Assembly: GCA_950295325.1 (NCBI GenBank)
Contig: OX485805.1
Location: 1,862,501-1,926,500, forward strand
Direction of reading: 5' to 3'
Length of the DNA stretch: 64,000 bases
Source of the DNA: Polytrichum commune
Lineage: Eukaryota; Streptophyta; Polytrichopsida; Polytrichales; Polytrichaceae
The notes below the pieces were generated by a model. It saw only the letters and a list, made by a program, of their open reading frames with translations. It ran no database searches and was not told where the DNA came from. This document shows, one piece after another, positions 12,731-24,746 of the stretch; position 1 is the stretch's first letter; each line of letters opens with the position of its first letter. The translations under genes and the position numbers were made by a program.

Positions 12731-12825
12731 AAGGAAAACGGGAGGATGTCAACATGTAACCGGCTGGAGTTGCAAACCCTAGGATCTCAACCGATTATGC
12801 CCAAAAATCCCCCCGATCACTGGTA
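12731..12825. repeat. Dispersed repeat, copy 2 (partner at 1-100)
   Basis: Same orientation as the copy at the left window edge and abutting the 356-bp tandem repeat. The shared core is GATGTCAACATGTAACCGG, followed by AGGATCT and TATGCCCAAAAA. Confidence 0.7.
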
Positions 12826-15800
12826 TAGGTTGAGAATATACACTTTTAAAATAGGATTTGTTAGAAAATTTGACATGGTCACCTTCATTTCTTGCAAAGA
12901 CAACTTATTTGGGTTCTCTCATTGCAAAATTTGGGTGACCACCAAACATTATCCAATTCTAAACATGTAGGATTCCATATCATTCCATATCACCTTCTCA
13001 TCCATTCCCTATAATGGTCACTTTTATATTTGGTGACCTTGTGTAAAACAAAGTGGAACCATCACTCATTTCTCGACCAATGAGAGGATTTAAAAAGTGA
13101 TGGTCATAGTCACTAGTCATTGCACAGTCATTGTGTAGCAATGACTCCTTATGTTGTTGTTGTTGTTGTTGATGATGATGATGATGTTGATGATGATGAT
13201 GTTAACGATGATGGATGGATGGACAAGATGGAATTTGATGGATGGCTCTATTTAAATTACCCTATTCATGCCACACACACTTACCTCATGCCCGCCTCCA
13301 TCCTTGTGATAGCAACTTTGCTAAACATATGAATTAGTGTGGCATTAAAATTGGTGTTTTGTGTTAACTTGAATGGTCTTCATGATTTCTCATGTACGAT
13401 AATTGAGTCTTAATTGGACAATTTTTTGGAGCCTCTTACAAGGTGACATGGAAATTGAGTGCAAAATGTGGCCAATCGGTCGTCAACGTGCATTTTTGCA
13501 GTACCATGATGGTTGATGTGGTACAAATGTGAATTATAGGCAACATACAAAGTATTGAAATTGCCATGATATTATAATGCCCATGTGCATGTGGTCATAT
13601 TAGGCACAAAATAGTAATTTTATCAATTGTTGAATTGTGTAGGGATTTTTTTGTCCTTTGTGACATTTTGAATATATATATATATAATATTGTAATTGAA
13701 CAAGTACTCATAAGTTGTGTCAAATCCATGTATCAAACATAATTTGACATCTAAGTACATGTAAAATATACATGTTGACTATTCACACGCTACTAATGCA
13801 CATTTTCATCATGTCCAAAACCCTCGAAATCTTCAAATAATGCATGAAGTGTTTGAAAACACTAAAAAAATTCCAAAATTCACTTGTTGAAATTAGGTTG
13901 GAACTATTATATATTTCAAACAAGGTGTTTTTAGATCACCCATGTCTCAAAATGGGTGGCAAAGATTTGTCCTATCACATAATAACATTTGTTTTGAATT
14001 GCTAAGTTGTATGTATAAGGTCACGTGCCATGTTACAGAGGGTTGCATCTTTGAGTCAGTTCAAGATTGATAGAATTACACATAAGATATGAGCAATGAA
14101 ATGATGAAGCAATGAAGCAATGACTGATGAGCAATGGTATCTTATGAGCAATGAGTGGAAACATGTGAGTGGTGAGCTCAAAACAGTGAAATCCCCACAA
14201 TTATAGGTTACATAGTGTAAATTTTACACTTGTTTTGACTATTATGTTGTAAGATGTGGATATTGCAATCTCAATTTCACACACAAAATAGTGCCTATTA
14301 CCATGCACTATAATATGTGTGGTCAAATCACGAAGCACTCTATTAGAACCCCAATATGATAAGTGGTTATAAATGCCATTGCATACAAACCTTTAATATC
14401 ACCTACTATAAATTAGAAATACATCACGAAACAACCTTTAAAAAACCTTGGGAAGTTCACTATACACAAACCATGTGACTTAAATTAATCCTTCAAAACA
14501 ATAATTTTATTTGAAATAGAAGTAACATAATGTCAATTAGAGCCCCAATTAATGGTTATATGTACTATAGCAATCTACATATAAACTGCATAGAAGATTT
14601 TATTTTTCTTACAATAACTTTAGTGGAGAGAAATATAGTTTCTCCATCAGATGAAAAAACATCATTTTTAAAAAAAATGGAAGAATATGAAATTGATGTT
14701 CCGTACAATTGATAAAATTTCAAATATCCCAATATTTTCAACTTATTGCAAGATTCCATTTTAGATAAAATTCTAATGACATAATCAAAATACAAAACTT
14801 TTTTTTGAAAACCTTAAATTTCAAAAAATTAGAGTGTTTTTTTTATATGATTCAACTATTAATGATATTCGAAAATAAATTAAATGTCTATGCATTTACA
14901 TCATAGGAAAAATTAATGAGCTTAATTAAAGCTTGTATGTTCAAGCTTCAAACCAATTAAGCTCTTGTATATGTTATCGTAACATTGTATTTAGATTATT
15001 CATTCATGATGTGTGTGGTGTTAATGTGCTTGTAATAAAACCAATATCTTTTGCACAATTAATTATGCAAATGTTTTAGTCCCCACTTAAAAGGTAAATT
15101 GGCATTCGAAATTGCAAATAAATTACAAATACCTTAGGGCATATTAACACGAAAGCCATTAGGCCACGACTCTTGAGAATCTTTGAGCTCTCATTGGTTG
15201 AGAGTGTCGCGGACCCTCGCTTTAGGTTTACATGAGGGTAATGTTGGAGCATAACCCATAACATCTTCGGTTCATGAAAACCATGCATTGAACCCCACAT
15301 GGCAAGCATGGATAATGTTGGCCAGTATGTAGGGATTTGTTTGGGGGGATGGCTCTTGAAGGTAGGCATGACGGAATGTCCAGAGGGAATTTGGGGGGGT
15401 GGTGATAGTAAGTGTTTGGGCAAGGCAAGCTAGCCACATTTGATACTAAACATATTTGGGGTTGAAGGCTCCAAGTGACACAAAGGATGGACATGACAAG
15501 TACTCCATGAAGTGTTGTAATGCAAAAAATGAAGCAGGTGACAACACAACACTTGAACTATTGGGGTGTCAAAGGTCTTATTGTAACCCGTAGCATTTTA
15601 GTGGTTACTTGGAAGGTTAGACCTCAAATGGACATTATTTCTTGATTTCCCCTTGGCTTGCACCAGTTCTCCCATAGTGGTTGTATTTTGATTCCTCCTT
15701 GCAATTGATTTTTCTATTTGTGCCAAAAAAAAAACAAAAACACAACAAAAACACAACACTTGAACTAAGATGTAAGTAAATATTTTCCAAAATTAATATG

Positions 15801-18720
15801 CATTTAATAGTTTGTTCCATACAATTTGAAACATTCACATTGTAAAAAAATATTTATAGGGGAAGAAACTAGAAGAATACAATGAACACCCCAAATATAC
15901 ACCATATTACTTTTACCACTCTAGCATTAATTCAACTATTTTTTAGGAAACCATTTTTCAAATTTGTAATTTTTTTCAAATTTTCAAAAATAATATGAGA
16001 AATTGTGATTTTCCTTTAAATTTGGGATTGTTGAATCCAATAATAGACAGCGTAATAATTAGTTTCTATTATTATTGAAATGTAAAAGGCACTACGGTAT
16101 ACTTTGAGAAGAAAGATAGTTACATAATTTCTCATGATGCGTATTTTTTTCACAAATAACATAATGTACCTGCAACTAACACGTGCTACAACATGAGATG
16201 CATCCCGCTTTTAGGATTAGTTGTTGTTGTTTCTACCATAGCATCCGCTTATAAAAACACACATATAAAATTTCATAATGTTCATATTTCATTGCAAAAC
16301 CTCAATGACAATCAAATGCAATATCAACAAGGTTTGTTTGCGCGTTCTATGTTTTTGTGGGTATCAAAGAGTTGCGTATGCCATAGCTAATTATGAAGCC
16401 GCAACAATGTGTTCAAAATTCAATTGTCATTCACAAACATCATCTCAACACCATCATGCCTAGGTGACGTGGACCTACTACAGTCTCCAATCAAACCATG
16501 TATTAACATCAACTCATATACTAATTTTTTGGTTGCTTTAATTTGTGCTCAAATCAACAAATTTGTAAGAGCATGTTGATTTATTAACACAAATCAACAA
16601 ATTAGCTTGTTCAACATTAGCACACTCTCCAACCATCAAGAACACGTGGCTTTACATCATGCACAACAAGCTTGACGTGGTTCTTTGTAGTGGGCACTTC
16701 CTAGCTGCCATCATGGGCAATCAAGGAGGTTGATGACTCTGCTTGTAATCAATCTTTCTTGGTTAATACTCCCGAAACACATGACAATTGCCATCCAACA
16801 CCTTTCAATGAAATCCCAAATCTTGGTTGAATATAAGTGCAAAAAAATTCTCAAAGGCAATCTATGGGTTTCAAATGTTCTATGTGGATGTTTGGGCCAC
16901 AATATCATACATAGTTGTTGCTAAATGTTATGAACCCATGCATTAACATTGGAGGTTACTTCATAGAGTTGTACAACTCAGTTGCCATGCTAAGTGGTGA
17001 CACGATGTATAGAGTTTGGCACATGCCTGGTATTGGAAGATGAAAACAAATCAATCAAATGGTAAATCATATATTGTCATGTGCTTTTCACTCTACAAAA
17101 TGAATTACAAGCCTTATGAAAAAAAAGGAAAAAACAAAATTTCATTTTGTTTACCAATGTTTTTATTATGGTATCAATTATTTCAATCCATTGTCTTTCT
17201 TGCATCTGGCACTGTAAAACCTCTTAGTATGGGTGCAATTGCATTAAGCTTTCTTGTTGCTTGTTCCAATGTTTCCTTAATATTTTCCCTTGTCCCGTTT
17301 TCATCATGCATTATATGTTGACTATTCTTGCTCTACACTGAAGCCTTCATAAAATACTTTAAGGCTTTGAAAACAACTCTAGCAATAGTAAAGAAACAAC
17401 ATTATTTTATATTAAAACCTCAATTGAAAATGATAATATTCAAAGTTCTCAACTAAAGAATCAATATAAAGTTTGCTCTCATGTGCAATGTGAACAAATG
17501 TCATTTGCCATAGGTTCTTCAAGGTGTACGTTTTTAGGTAGGTTTTGTGAAAAGGATATTGAAGACTAGGCCATTGGGGAACTATCTCAAAGCTTTGAAA
17601 CATTCTTCAATACTATAGTGATAAACAATGTTCATACTAGGTTTCTTTGAATTTGGGTTGGGGGCCCATATCTCGGGGCTAATAGCCGATGGTTGTTTGT
17701 TGAGCAAGACATGGACTACAAAAGAGGTCATGATGTTCTTTTTATTGGAATTTTAAAACTTGATTTGCGTATTCTTATTTTCTTAGGATGTATTTTAATT
17801 TTTAGTCTATCTAGTGTGTATTTTGTGGGTTTGAAATTTAAGGACCATTATCACTATTTAGAACCTAAAGTTTCCAAACTTAGATCTAGACTTTAAGAAC
17901 AAATGGAATTATTTTTTGGCAAGTAAATATATATAACAAGTAAAAACACTATCAAATATTTAATATGAATGCAATAGATGGACATTTCAAATAGTAGTAA
18001 CCACACTAATTAACGTGGGTTCAAAGATATGAGACATTGCAAATTATCAATGTTGTGCGCCCAAGAAAAAGGTGACATGGTGTTTTGTCATTAACAATCA
18101 TCTGTTACAACGTGTCTAGGTTCATTACAATTGGTTGACACCACATAGTCATTCGGTAGCAAAATGACCGCCACATAGGTTGAATGGTGTTATTTTATTT
18201 GATAGCAGGCCACCAAAATTCTCCTAGTGGGTATAGATAAATGTTGAAAGTGAATCCTCCCCTCGACTACATTTTACATATCATGGAATGTACTTTTGGA
18301 TTGTTTATGTGATCAATTCATTGCCAAATATATGTTCAACTATACTCCTCTAGGACAAGTATATAAGTTCAAGACTCCATTCTTCCTTTCTTTACCTCCT
18401 ACCTCCCCCCCCCCTCCTTTCCCGAGTTTTTAGAAGCTGTAAAACGGTTCATAGCATTCTCACATTTCAAATGATCTTTTTACACAGGTGGAGGAAAAAT
18501 TTGATTAGCAAATGGGACTCTTGGAGTATTGTACAATGTACACGTGCTCTAAAACTCTTTTGCATGCCGAATATGCAAAGCATATGATAGGCGTCCAAGA
18601 ACATGATGAGGAAAAGTTAGCAAGTTTTTGTTCTTCCATGCGTACGGGACCAATGGCAATGATGTTTCTCAACATTGACACAATCCCAAACACGTGAACA
18701 AGCGATGACCGGGCATGAGT
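12826..18720. other. AT-rich spacer without recognisable genes
   Basis: The frames here are short and AT-driven, with no splice-supported exons that I can see. A (TTG)n/(ATG)n microsatellite lies at about 13150-13230, and a short TA tract near 13675-13686. Some short patches (for example 15100-15500 on the minus strand) are open for about 100 codons but match nothing I recognise. Confidence 0.6.
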
Positions 18721-18935
18721 GGAGGAATCGAAAAGGCGAGCTTGCCACGTGGCGGCTCTCACGGCCACCTTTGGAACGTGGACCTCCACGTAGGCACTCC
18801 ACTTGGTACGAGAAGCTCGCCTCATCTTGGGTACATCTCATCCCTTCACCGGATCATCCCCGAGCACATCCCTACCCTCCATTTCTTGAGAACCTTGATT
18901 GGAGCACTTCGATCTCTCTTGGAGCCGTGATATGA
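18720..18935. promoter_or_regulatory. GC-rich patch with a perfect G-box, related to the 22.2-kb repeat
   Basis: A GC-rich island in AT-rich spacer holds the palindrome GCCACGTGGC at 18744-18753 (G-box/ABRE core CACGTG). A nearby CCACGTAGGC and several CACG motifs follow. Its right part (GAGCACATCC, CCATTTCTTGAGAACCTTGA) resembles 22200-22245 (GAGCTCATCT, CCATTTCTCGAGAACTTCAA), so it looks like a dispersed relative of the degenerate repeat upstream of the apyrase gene. No gene is attached to it. Confidence 0.45.
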
Positions 18936-19634
18936 ACAATTCGTCTAGAATGGCATGTGTATAAACATTAAGTAGAAGGACATGATCATAACATTGTTCA
19001 GATGAGTGACTTAGTTGGGTGGGGTGGGGACCATGTCATGTAAGGTGCTAGAATTATACCTCATGGATGCTTGCTAAGTAGAATCAACTTGATAAACTAG
19101 GTGAAGCACCATCACTGAATATTATTAGAATGAAACGTCGATTGCAACTAAATAATGTTGTAATAACTTACTACATTGATTAGTATATTTATCGTCGTAT
19201 GTGTCTTTTATGTCACCGTGGTAACTTTTTCAAGGACACTTCTTATGAATATGTATACAATATTGTCATGGATGATTGAGATTTGGATGAAATCCATACC
19301 AATTATTGAAACAAAATTTGCATAACATTGTTCAACTACGTGGTCGTGTTCCATTTTATATTTAGCATCTGACATGGGCCTCCACATATCTTACCTTCAT
19401 GGGAAGAAACTAACAGTGGCACGATAATAATTAATGCCATTAATATTATGAATAATGTCAATATTTTTCGATGACAATGTTGCTATGAATAGTAATTTAA
19501 ATGAATAATATTGGGATGAACAATGAGTCTTGTGCATAGTGCCAAGAGTATAACTCCACCCAAATTTACAAGTTCAACTTGAATGTATAATTAATAAAAA
19601 AAGATTTCTCAATGTGGTCAGAATCCACATAATA
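18936..19634. other. Gene-free spacer
   Basis: AT-rich sequence with only short frames. I see no exon, RNA gene or repeat in it that I can support. Confidence 0.5.
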
Positions 19635-20580
19635 TACCGTAGTTTAATAGCAGGTTCGGCACAAAATGATTCTTAAAACAGATACCTTAAAATTTGGAAT
19701 ATTATTAGCATTTTTTGCCGAATATAAAATTAATTATTTTTCAAAGTTGCCGAAAAGTAAGAAATTTTTACTTCTCACTAGAGTTTTACTTACAGTGGAA
19801 GCATATGTGAATTTTGAAGGAGAGAAGGTGCTCCTTTTGTAATCAAGCTCACTTACATTAGTCCACAAAGAATATGGGTTAAGAAGTAGCAAGACTCTAG
19901 TTGAGGCTTTTCAAATGTGTTGTACGCAAATTTTTGGAGTCCAATTGAGGATAGAAGATGAAGTTTTATAGAATTTGTCCAACTAACAAAAGTTGAGAAA
20001 TCAATCCTTCTTCCACCTCCAACAAGTTTTGTGTCAAAATAAGTCTTTATGCAAAAGATATGGACAAAACATTGCAGCCGTGCAAAGATCAAAAAATTAA
20101 AATGCATTCATAACAGTTTTTCGGAGTTCATTTGTGCATAGAAGATCAACTTTTTTGGAATTTTGTTGGTCTAAGAAAAGTTTAGAAATCAAGTAATCTT
20201 TCACCTCCAACAAATTTTATGGCATTTGAAGACTCTATGCAAAATTAATGCGTGTTATAAAAATGAAGTCTAACTAGGTGCTTCACCTCAAAGTTTACAT
20301 ATCCCATATGCATTGTTGAACACAACTCCACTCTACTTGCATAAAGCATAGAGCATTCTCAACTTTTCACTCACATCTTACTTGACATTCAATGCAAGAT
20401 AGATGTACAAGATATAAGCTTAAATAGAAAATTAAAAATGAATTTAAGCTGAATTTTTGAAAATTAAAAGAGAAAATTGCTGAAAATATGAATATATTAT
20501 TTTTAGGTGTAGAACCTACTTTTTGAACTTTAATTAAATATTAGGCAACAGGTTGCCGAACCTGCTAGTAAACTACGGTA
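19635..20580. mobile_element. 946-bp non-autonomous DNA transposon with 27-bp TIRs
   Basis: The left end TACCGTAGTTT(A)ATAGCAGG plus TTCGGCA at 19635-19661 is repeated inverted at 20554-20580 with one mismatch in 27. The interior is AT-rich and has no transposase frame. TA is found at both outer edges and could be the target duplication or part of the palindromic end, so the superfamily is open (a TA-targeting group is the simplest reading). A further GGTTCGGCA copy at about 20812 suggests related fragments nearby. Confidence 0.75.
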
Positions 20581-22040
20581 ATCGACATGTTCCAAAGTCA
20601 CGGAACCGATCCACACAACTGAAAGATGTCATGTGATACATCCTAACAATTTTGTAATGAAACATTGAGATGGATGACTGAAATATGAATGAACCATCAC
20701 TTAGTAAGCGACAACAATTGCAATATTGTAAATTCCATGATGCCCACATTTTTTTACGAGGAATGTTGGTGACACTAAATACAATGTTTACTGTACATAG
20801 CTGCCTTTGAAAGGTTCGGCACACATTTAGTTAATTAATATTATTGTATTATTTACAATTCTTTACTGATAGCGAACAAAGGGGTTTCTCAAGAATAACA
20901 AAAGGTTGATTTTTAACAATAAAACAAATAGTTGAGAATGAAGTGCATAATCTCAAAGACAACTACAATATTCAAACCTGAAATGGACGTATGCATGAAA
21001 TTGTCACAAGTTGCCTATAGTTCAACTTGAGGAATTCAAATGATATTCCTCCTCGACTCCAAAAACAACACCCAACTCTTATGGGCCTCGGCTAAGGTAT
21101 GTGTGTGTTATTTCACTTGTTTTTCCATGTTCTTCAATTTCTACTGAGTAGAGATATACACGATGAAACTTTGTGTTGCATCAAGGTTTGAGGTCTGAAA
21201 GCATCACTTCAAGAAGAGAGCTTTGCTATTCCATGAGGTTAAGTAACTTGGATTTTTTTCTCTTAAAATCCATAAATTAGCAAATATATACAAAGTGTAT
21301 AAAAATTAAATGCAATCTAGAGAAATTCTCAAAGTCGTCTTGAGGAAAGAGCCTTTTATTATGAACTGGGGGGTCCATTGATGTTGGATTGCTAAGTGAG
21401 AATCACCACAAAATTAGTCTTATTACAAGTGAGCATCTTTTATTAAATGAAGGTGTTAACCCCTTTTGTGGATCACTTCTTACATCATTTCATTAAGCAA
21501 ATAGATCCCCAATTAGCCATTATGATTGGCCAAAGTCGGTGCTCTTCTAAAAATGTTCTAACACCATTATTGTGAATGACCAAATTAGTGCTATTTTATA
21601 CTTAATACCGTATATGATTAATCGATTTCAATAATGACTTACTCGATGGCCATGTTGCACTCACTTGTTGATAGCCTAAGGATAAAAAACATGTGTCACC
21701 AAAAAGAAGGTGACGCTTTAAGGCCTCAACACCTTAGCAAATCTACGATGAAGCATTAGCAAAACTCAGACCTCTGCTCGTTTAGTCAAGGTTATAAAAA
21801 AATACATGTTTGTTGATTCCTTAGACAAACACATAAGTCCACTCAAATTTCTTCATAATTGAGTGTGGATTTGTGAATAAAATCTTAAAACGTAGTCCAA
21901 TCTTTTTTGAACACGTGTGTTTATGATGTTTTGGTCTTTGATGCTCACCTGACTCACACCAATCAATATATAGGTGTCTCAATGAGAACAGTAGCGAATA
22001 ACACCCACATACCTTATTAATATGCTCATTTAATCTCTCT
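20581..22040. other. Gene-free spacer
   Basis: AT-rich sequence with no frame, splice pair or repeat structure that I can support, apart from the GGTTCGGCA echo of the TIR element near 20812. Confidence 0.5.
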
Positions 22041-22044
22041 TTAG

Positions 22045-22130
22045 TTCTCAAACCTCTGTTTTTTTTTTTTTTTTTTTTTTGAGACAGAAGGCCAACCAAG
22101 CCAACGCCAAAAGACATTCTCAAACCTCTG
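22045..22130 (-). mobile_element. 58-bp poly(A) retro-insertion with perfect 14-bp target duplications
   Basis: TTCTCAAACCTCTG occurs at 22045-22058 and again at 22117-22130. Between them lie 22 consecutive T (22059-22080) and 36 further bases. Read on the minus strand this is a short sequence with a 22-A tail, flanked by identical target duplications, the signature of LINE-type target-primed insertion of a severely 5'-truncated transcript. The intact tail and duplications indicate a recent event. The 36-nt body is too short to assign. Confidence 0.8.
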
Positions 22131-22195
22131 CATTTGTTGAAAAATTGATCAAAGTGTCCATGAATAGATGCACTCACCTGATAGCTGCGTGGCAA

Positions 22196-22715
22196 CCACG
22201 AGCTCATCTGCGCCGTCCATTTCTCGAGAACTTCAATCTGAACCTTCCAATGTCCCCTGAAGAACCTGGTGTCGTTCACTTCCACATCTGGGCGGTTCAT
22301 TCGGTGAGAGATTTGATCTGGACGGTCCGATCTTCTCCTTAGTAATCACCAGGCATCTGGCGGAATAGAACCTTGCCACTGGAGCATCCGAGCACTCCAG
22401 CTTGATCTGTCTAGTCTTAAGCAGATCTATACCCTTCATTATGAGTTTCTCGCTGATCTGAGCCGTCCAAATCTCCCTCAAGACGGAGACCTGCGCGTCC
22501 ACCACGAGCACATCTGTATCCTTCATTCTTCGCCTACACCGTCCGATCTTCCCTGAAGGTTCACGAGGGCATCGGGATCGTTCATTCTTCCAGATAACCG
22601 ATCTGGGCCGTCGGACATCCCCTGCAGCAATCACCAGGCAATAGAGCCTCGTCTGAGCCATTGGAACATCTGAGCAGTCAGATCACCCGTATAGTTAATC
22701 GCAGCCGTCGATCTT
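22196..22715. promoter_or_regulatory. Degenerate repeat with clustered GCCGTC / GATC motifs upstream of apyrase
   Basis: A GC-richer region contains six related motifs at irregular 50-140 bp spacing: CGCCGTCC (22211), GATCTGGACGGTCCGATC (22315), GATCTGAGCCGTCC (22455), CACCGTCCGATC (22537), GATCTGGGCCGTCGGAC (22600) and AGCCGTCGATC (22703). Between them, CACGAGC(A/T)CATCTG and TTCATTCTTC recur, so it is an eroded tandem array. It ends just before the likely transcription start of the apyrase gene. The long minus-strand frame here (about 140 codons) follows from the repeat, not from a gene. Confidence 0.5.
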
Positions 22716-22729
22716 TTCTGAACGAATCG

Positions 22730-24746
22730 GGGGCCCCTCGAAACGCTCTTCATTATTAGGGCTTGCTTGATCTGCCTCTCGCCATAGTCATAGCTCGCAG
22801 ATCGCCATAGCCAAATCGGCTTGCAGTTTGGAAAGCAATCAGATTGGCTCGGCGAACTTGGATTGACGGCACGTAGTGTCAGGTTTGGTTCCTCTTTGCT
22901 GGCGATCGGACAATAGTCTTTGATTCTTAACTATGTTTCTAAGCTTCTAATTTCATCAGATTTCTATTCCATGGTCCATTTTGTTTCCTTTTTTTTTGTT
23001 TATTTTCGGTAGGCACCATGGGCAGTAGCTGACGAGAGGCCGGTTTCCTCGTCATTACGTCGGTTTAGGTTTCCTCCCAGCTCGATCCGCAGTATCTGCT
23101 GGATTTTGAAGTGTGTACAGAGTTATTTTCTGCAGTTTATGCAGCCTATGCATGCGCTTGGCAATTTTCTGGTGCTGAAGTGTCAAGTGGGTAGAGTGCG
23201 TAGATAGAGCTTGAGGCTCAATGTTGGTGCAGTACTCTCGACTTTTGAATTGTAGGGTATTTTGTGCCGCATTTTGTGAAAACGGTAAATCTCAGGAGCC
23301 TTTTGTGTAACTTATTGTGAATTGTCGAGCATAACAATTGAAAAAATGGTCTATTGAAGTTGAAGAGGTCCACCCAATTGTGCAAGTTTAGATTTTAAGG
23401 AATTTTCAGTTTATACTGCATTTTGGAAGGGTGAGTGATTGAATGTTTCTCGCAGCACACAGAAGTCGATGTTCTGAATTTAATAAAGCCGTTACTTGAA
23501 CACTGTTTGGTCTATTGGATATGCTTTTCGCACCGTCCAGATTTTCTGGATTGTACTGCAATGTGTTGTTGCTTTGACATGAGCTAGAAATTCACTTAAC
23601 CAGGTGCAAGCGTTACACCTGACATTACCAAAGACTGGCGTTTTGGTGCTACACATGTTTCCGGTATTACTTTCGTGTGTCGCCGGGGGCTGAGTTGTTT
23701 TCGACATAATTTACATTCTGTTTGAAATTGCAGAGCTTTCTCGGTGGAAGGTCGTAGAAATCACTATATCATTCTTGCCGGATGAGACTGGTTGCATCTT
23801 TCTGGCTGATGAATCAACAGCAGCAGACCGCAGGCGTGAGCCAATTTTCTGCATCAAGAGCAGCGCTGAGGTATATTATCTTCTGGCTGTGTACTTTTCA
23901 AATGCTCAACTAACATGCCCCTCCCCTCAATATTCAAGCGTCTGAGACACTGGGAAGCATATCTGTCAGTAGTTACCTTCAAAATGCAATATTGTGATCA
24001 TGGGACAGAGGCCATTTTAGGCAATCTGTATAACATTCAACACCTCATGTCTCTATCCAAGCTTTAGTGAAAATTTTCAAGGTCGTGGTTTGATATATAT
24101 TTTCTATTGTTGATTACTTGAGGTGGTTGAGCCAAAATTAATCTCCATATTGCTCTGCAGATATCCAGTCCCACCTAGTATATGTAATTATCTGAGTAGC
24201 ACCATTGTATAAACATCAATTTGCTACCCCAAGCAATTTGCATAGAAATTTCAGCAACTATAATCAGTATGGTACAGTAGCTTTTAAAAAAAATCAGATT
24301 TGAGTGGATGTGAACTAGAGATATAAAAGTTGAGTGGATCCCTATTTATTCACCTTGTCAAGTGAAGTTCATTTTCCACCTAGGTGGTGTCGTGTGCACT
24401 GTTCTTCAAATCTGTCTCAAGCCAATTGGATCCTAAGCAATAATATTGTCCACAGATAGAGGAAGCGAAAAACGAGGTGGGCAAGAATGAGAAAACAGAT
24501 TCTTTAGTTGAAGGCAGTGAGCAGAATCTGAAGGTTCATATGATAAAAGCTCTCAGCTGCACAGTCCAGCAGCCTGGGCAGGCAAACATATTGGACAGAC
24601 TCCTGAGCTTTGGCAACTTTTGAATCAGTGAGGCTTTGACTTGACATCAGCATCCCCGAATTTTGTTGTTGGAAAGTTATCCTTACTATATATACAAGGA
24701 CTGTACTGAATTGTGGGTGAGTCCCTCACCTGCAAAGGTAAAGCAG
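22730..24746 (+). other. 5' exons and introns of the apyrase gene (start unresolved)
   Basis: Three exon-like segments precede the main exon. About 22740-22885 has no ATG, ends GTGTCAG/GTTTGG and is probably a non-coding leader. 23734-23870 has acceptor TTGCAG and donor GAG/GTATAT. 24456-24533 has acceptor CCACAG and a weak donor AAG/GTTCAT. In one frame the last two join to the main exon at 24747 without a stop (fragments VVEITISFLPDETG and EEAKNEVGKNEK), but that frame has no clear ATG. The first ATG in exon 23734-23870, at 23782, is in another frame that stops soon after the next exon. The start therefore needs transcript data. Confidence 0.4.

Noticed and set aside
15076-15494. Overlapping minus frames of 115 and 88 codons
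   Set aside because: No domain, splice site or repeat partner; too short to support as a gene.
16193-16390. 65-codon plus frame starting with a signal-peptide-like MRCIPLLGLVVVVSTIASA
   Set aside because: Isolated in AT-rich spacer with no promoter, splice or homology support; hydrophobic N-termini are common by chance in such sequence.
22059-22090. Poly-T followed by GAGACAG, resembling the start of a reversed primate Alu
   Set aside because: Chance resemblance. The context is plant, the following bases do not match Alu, and the 14-bp target duplications explain it as a local retro-insertion.
22233-22661. 142-codon minus frame
   Set aside because: It coincides with the degenerate GCCGTC/GATC repeat, and the absence of stops follows from its GC-rich repeated words.
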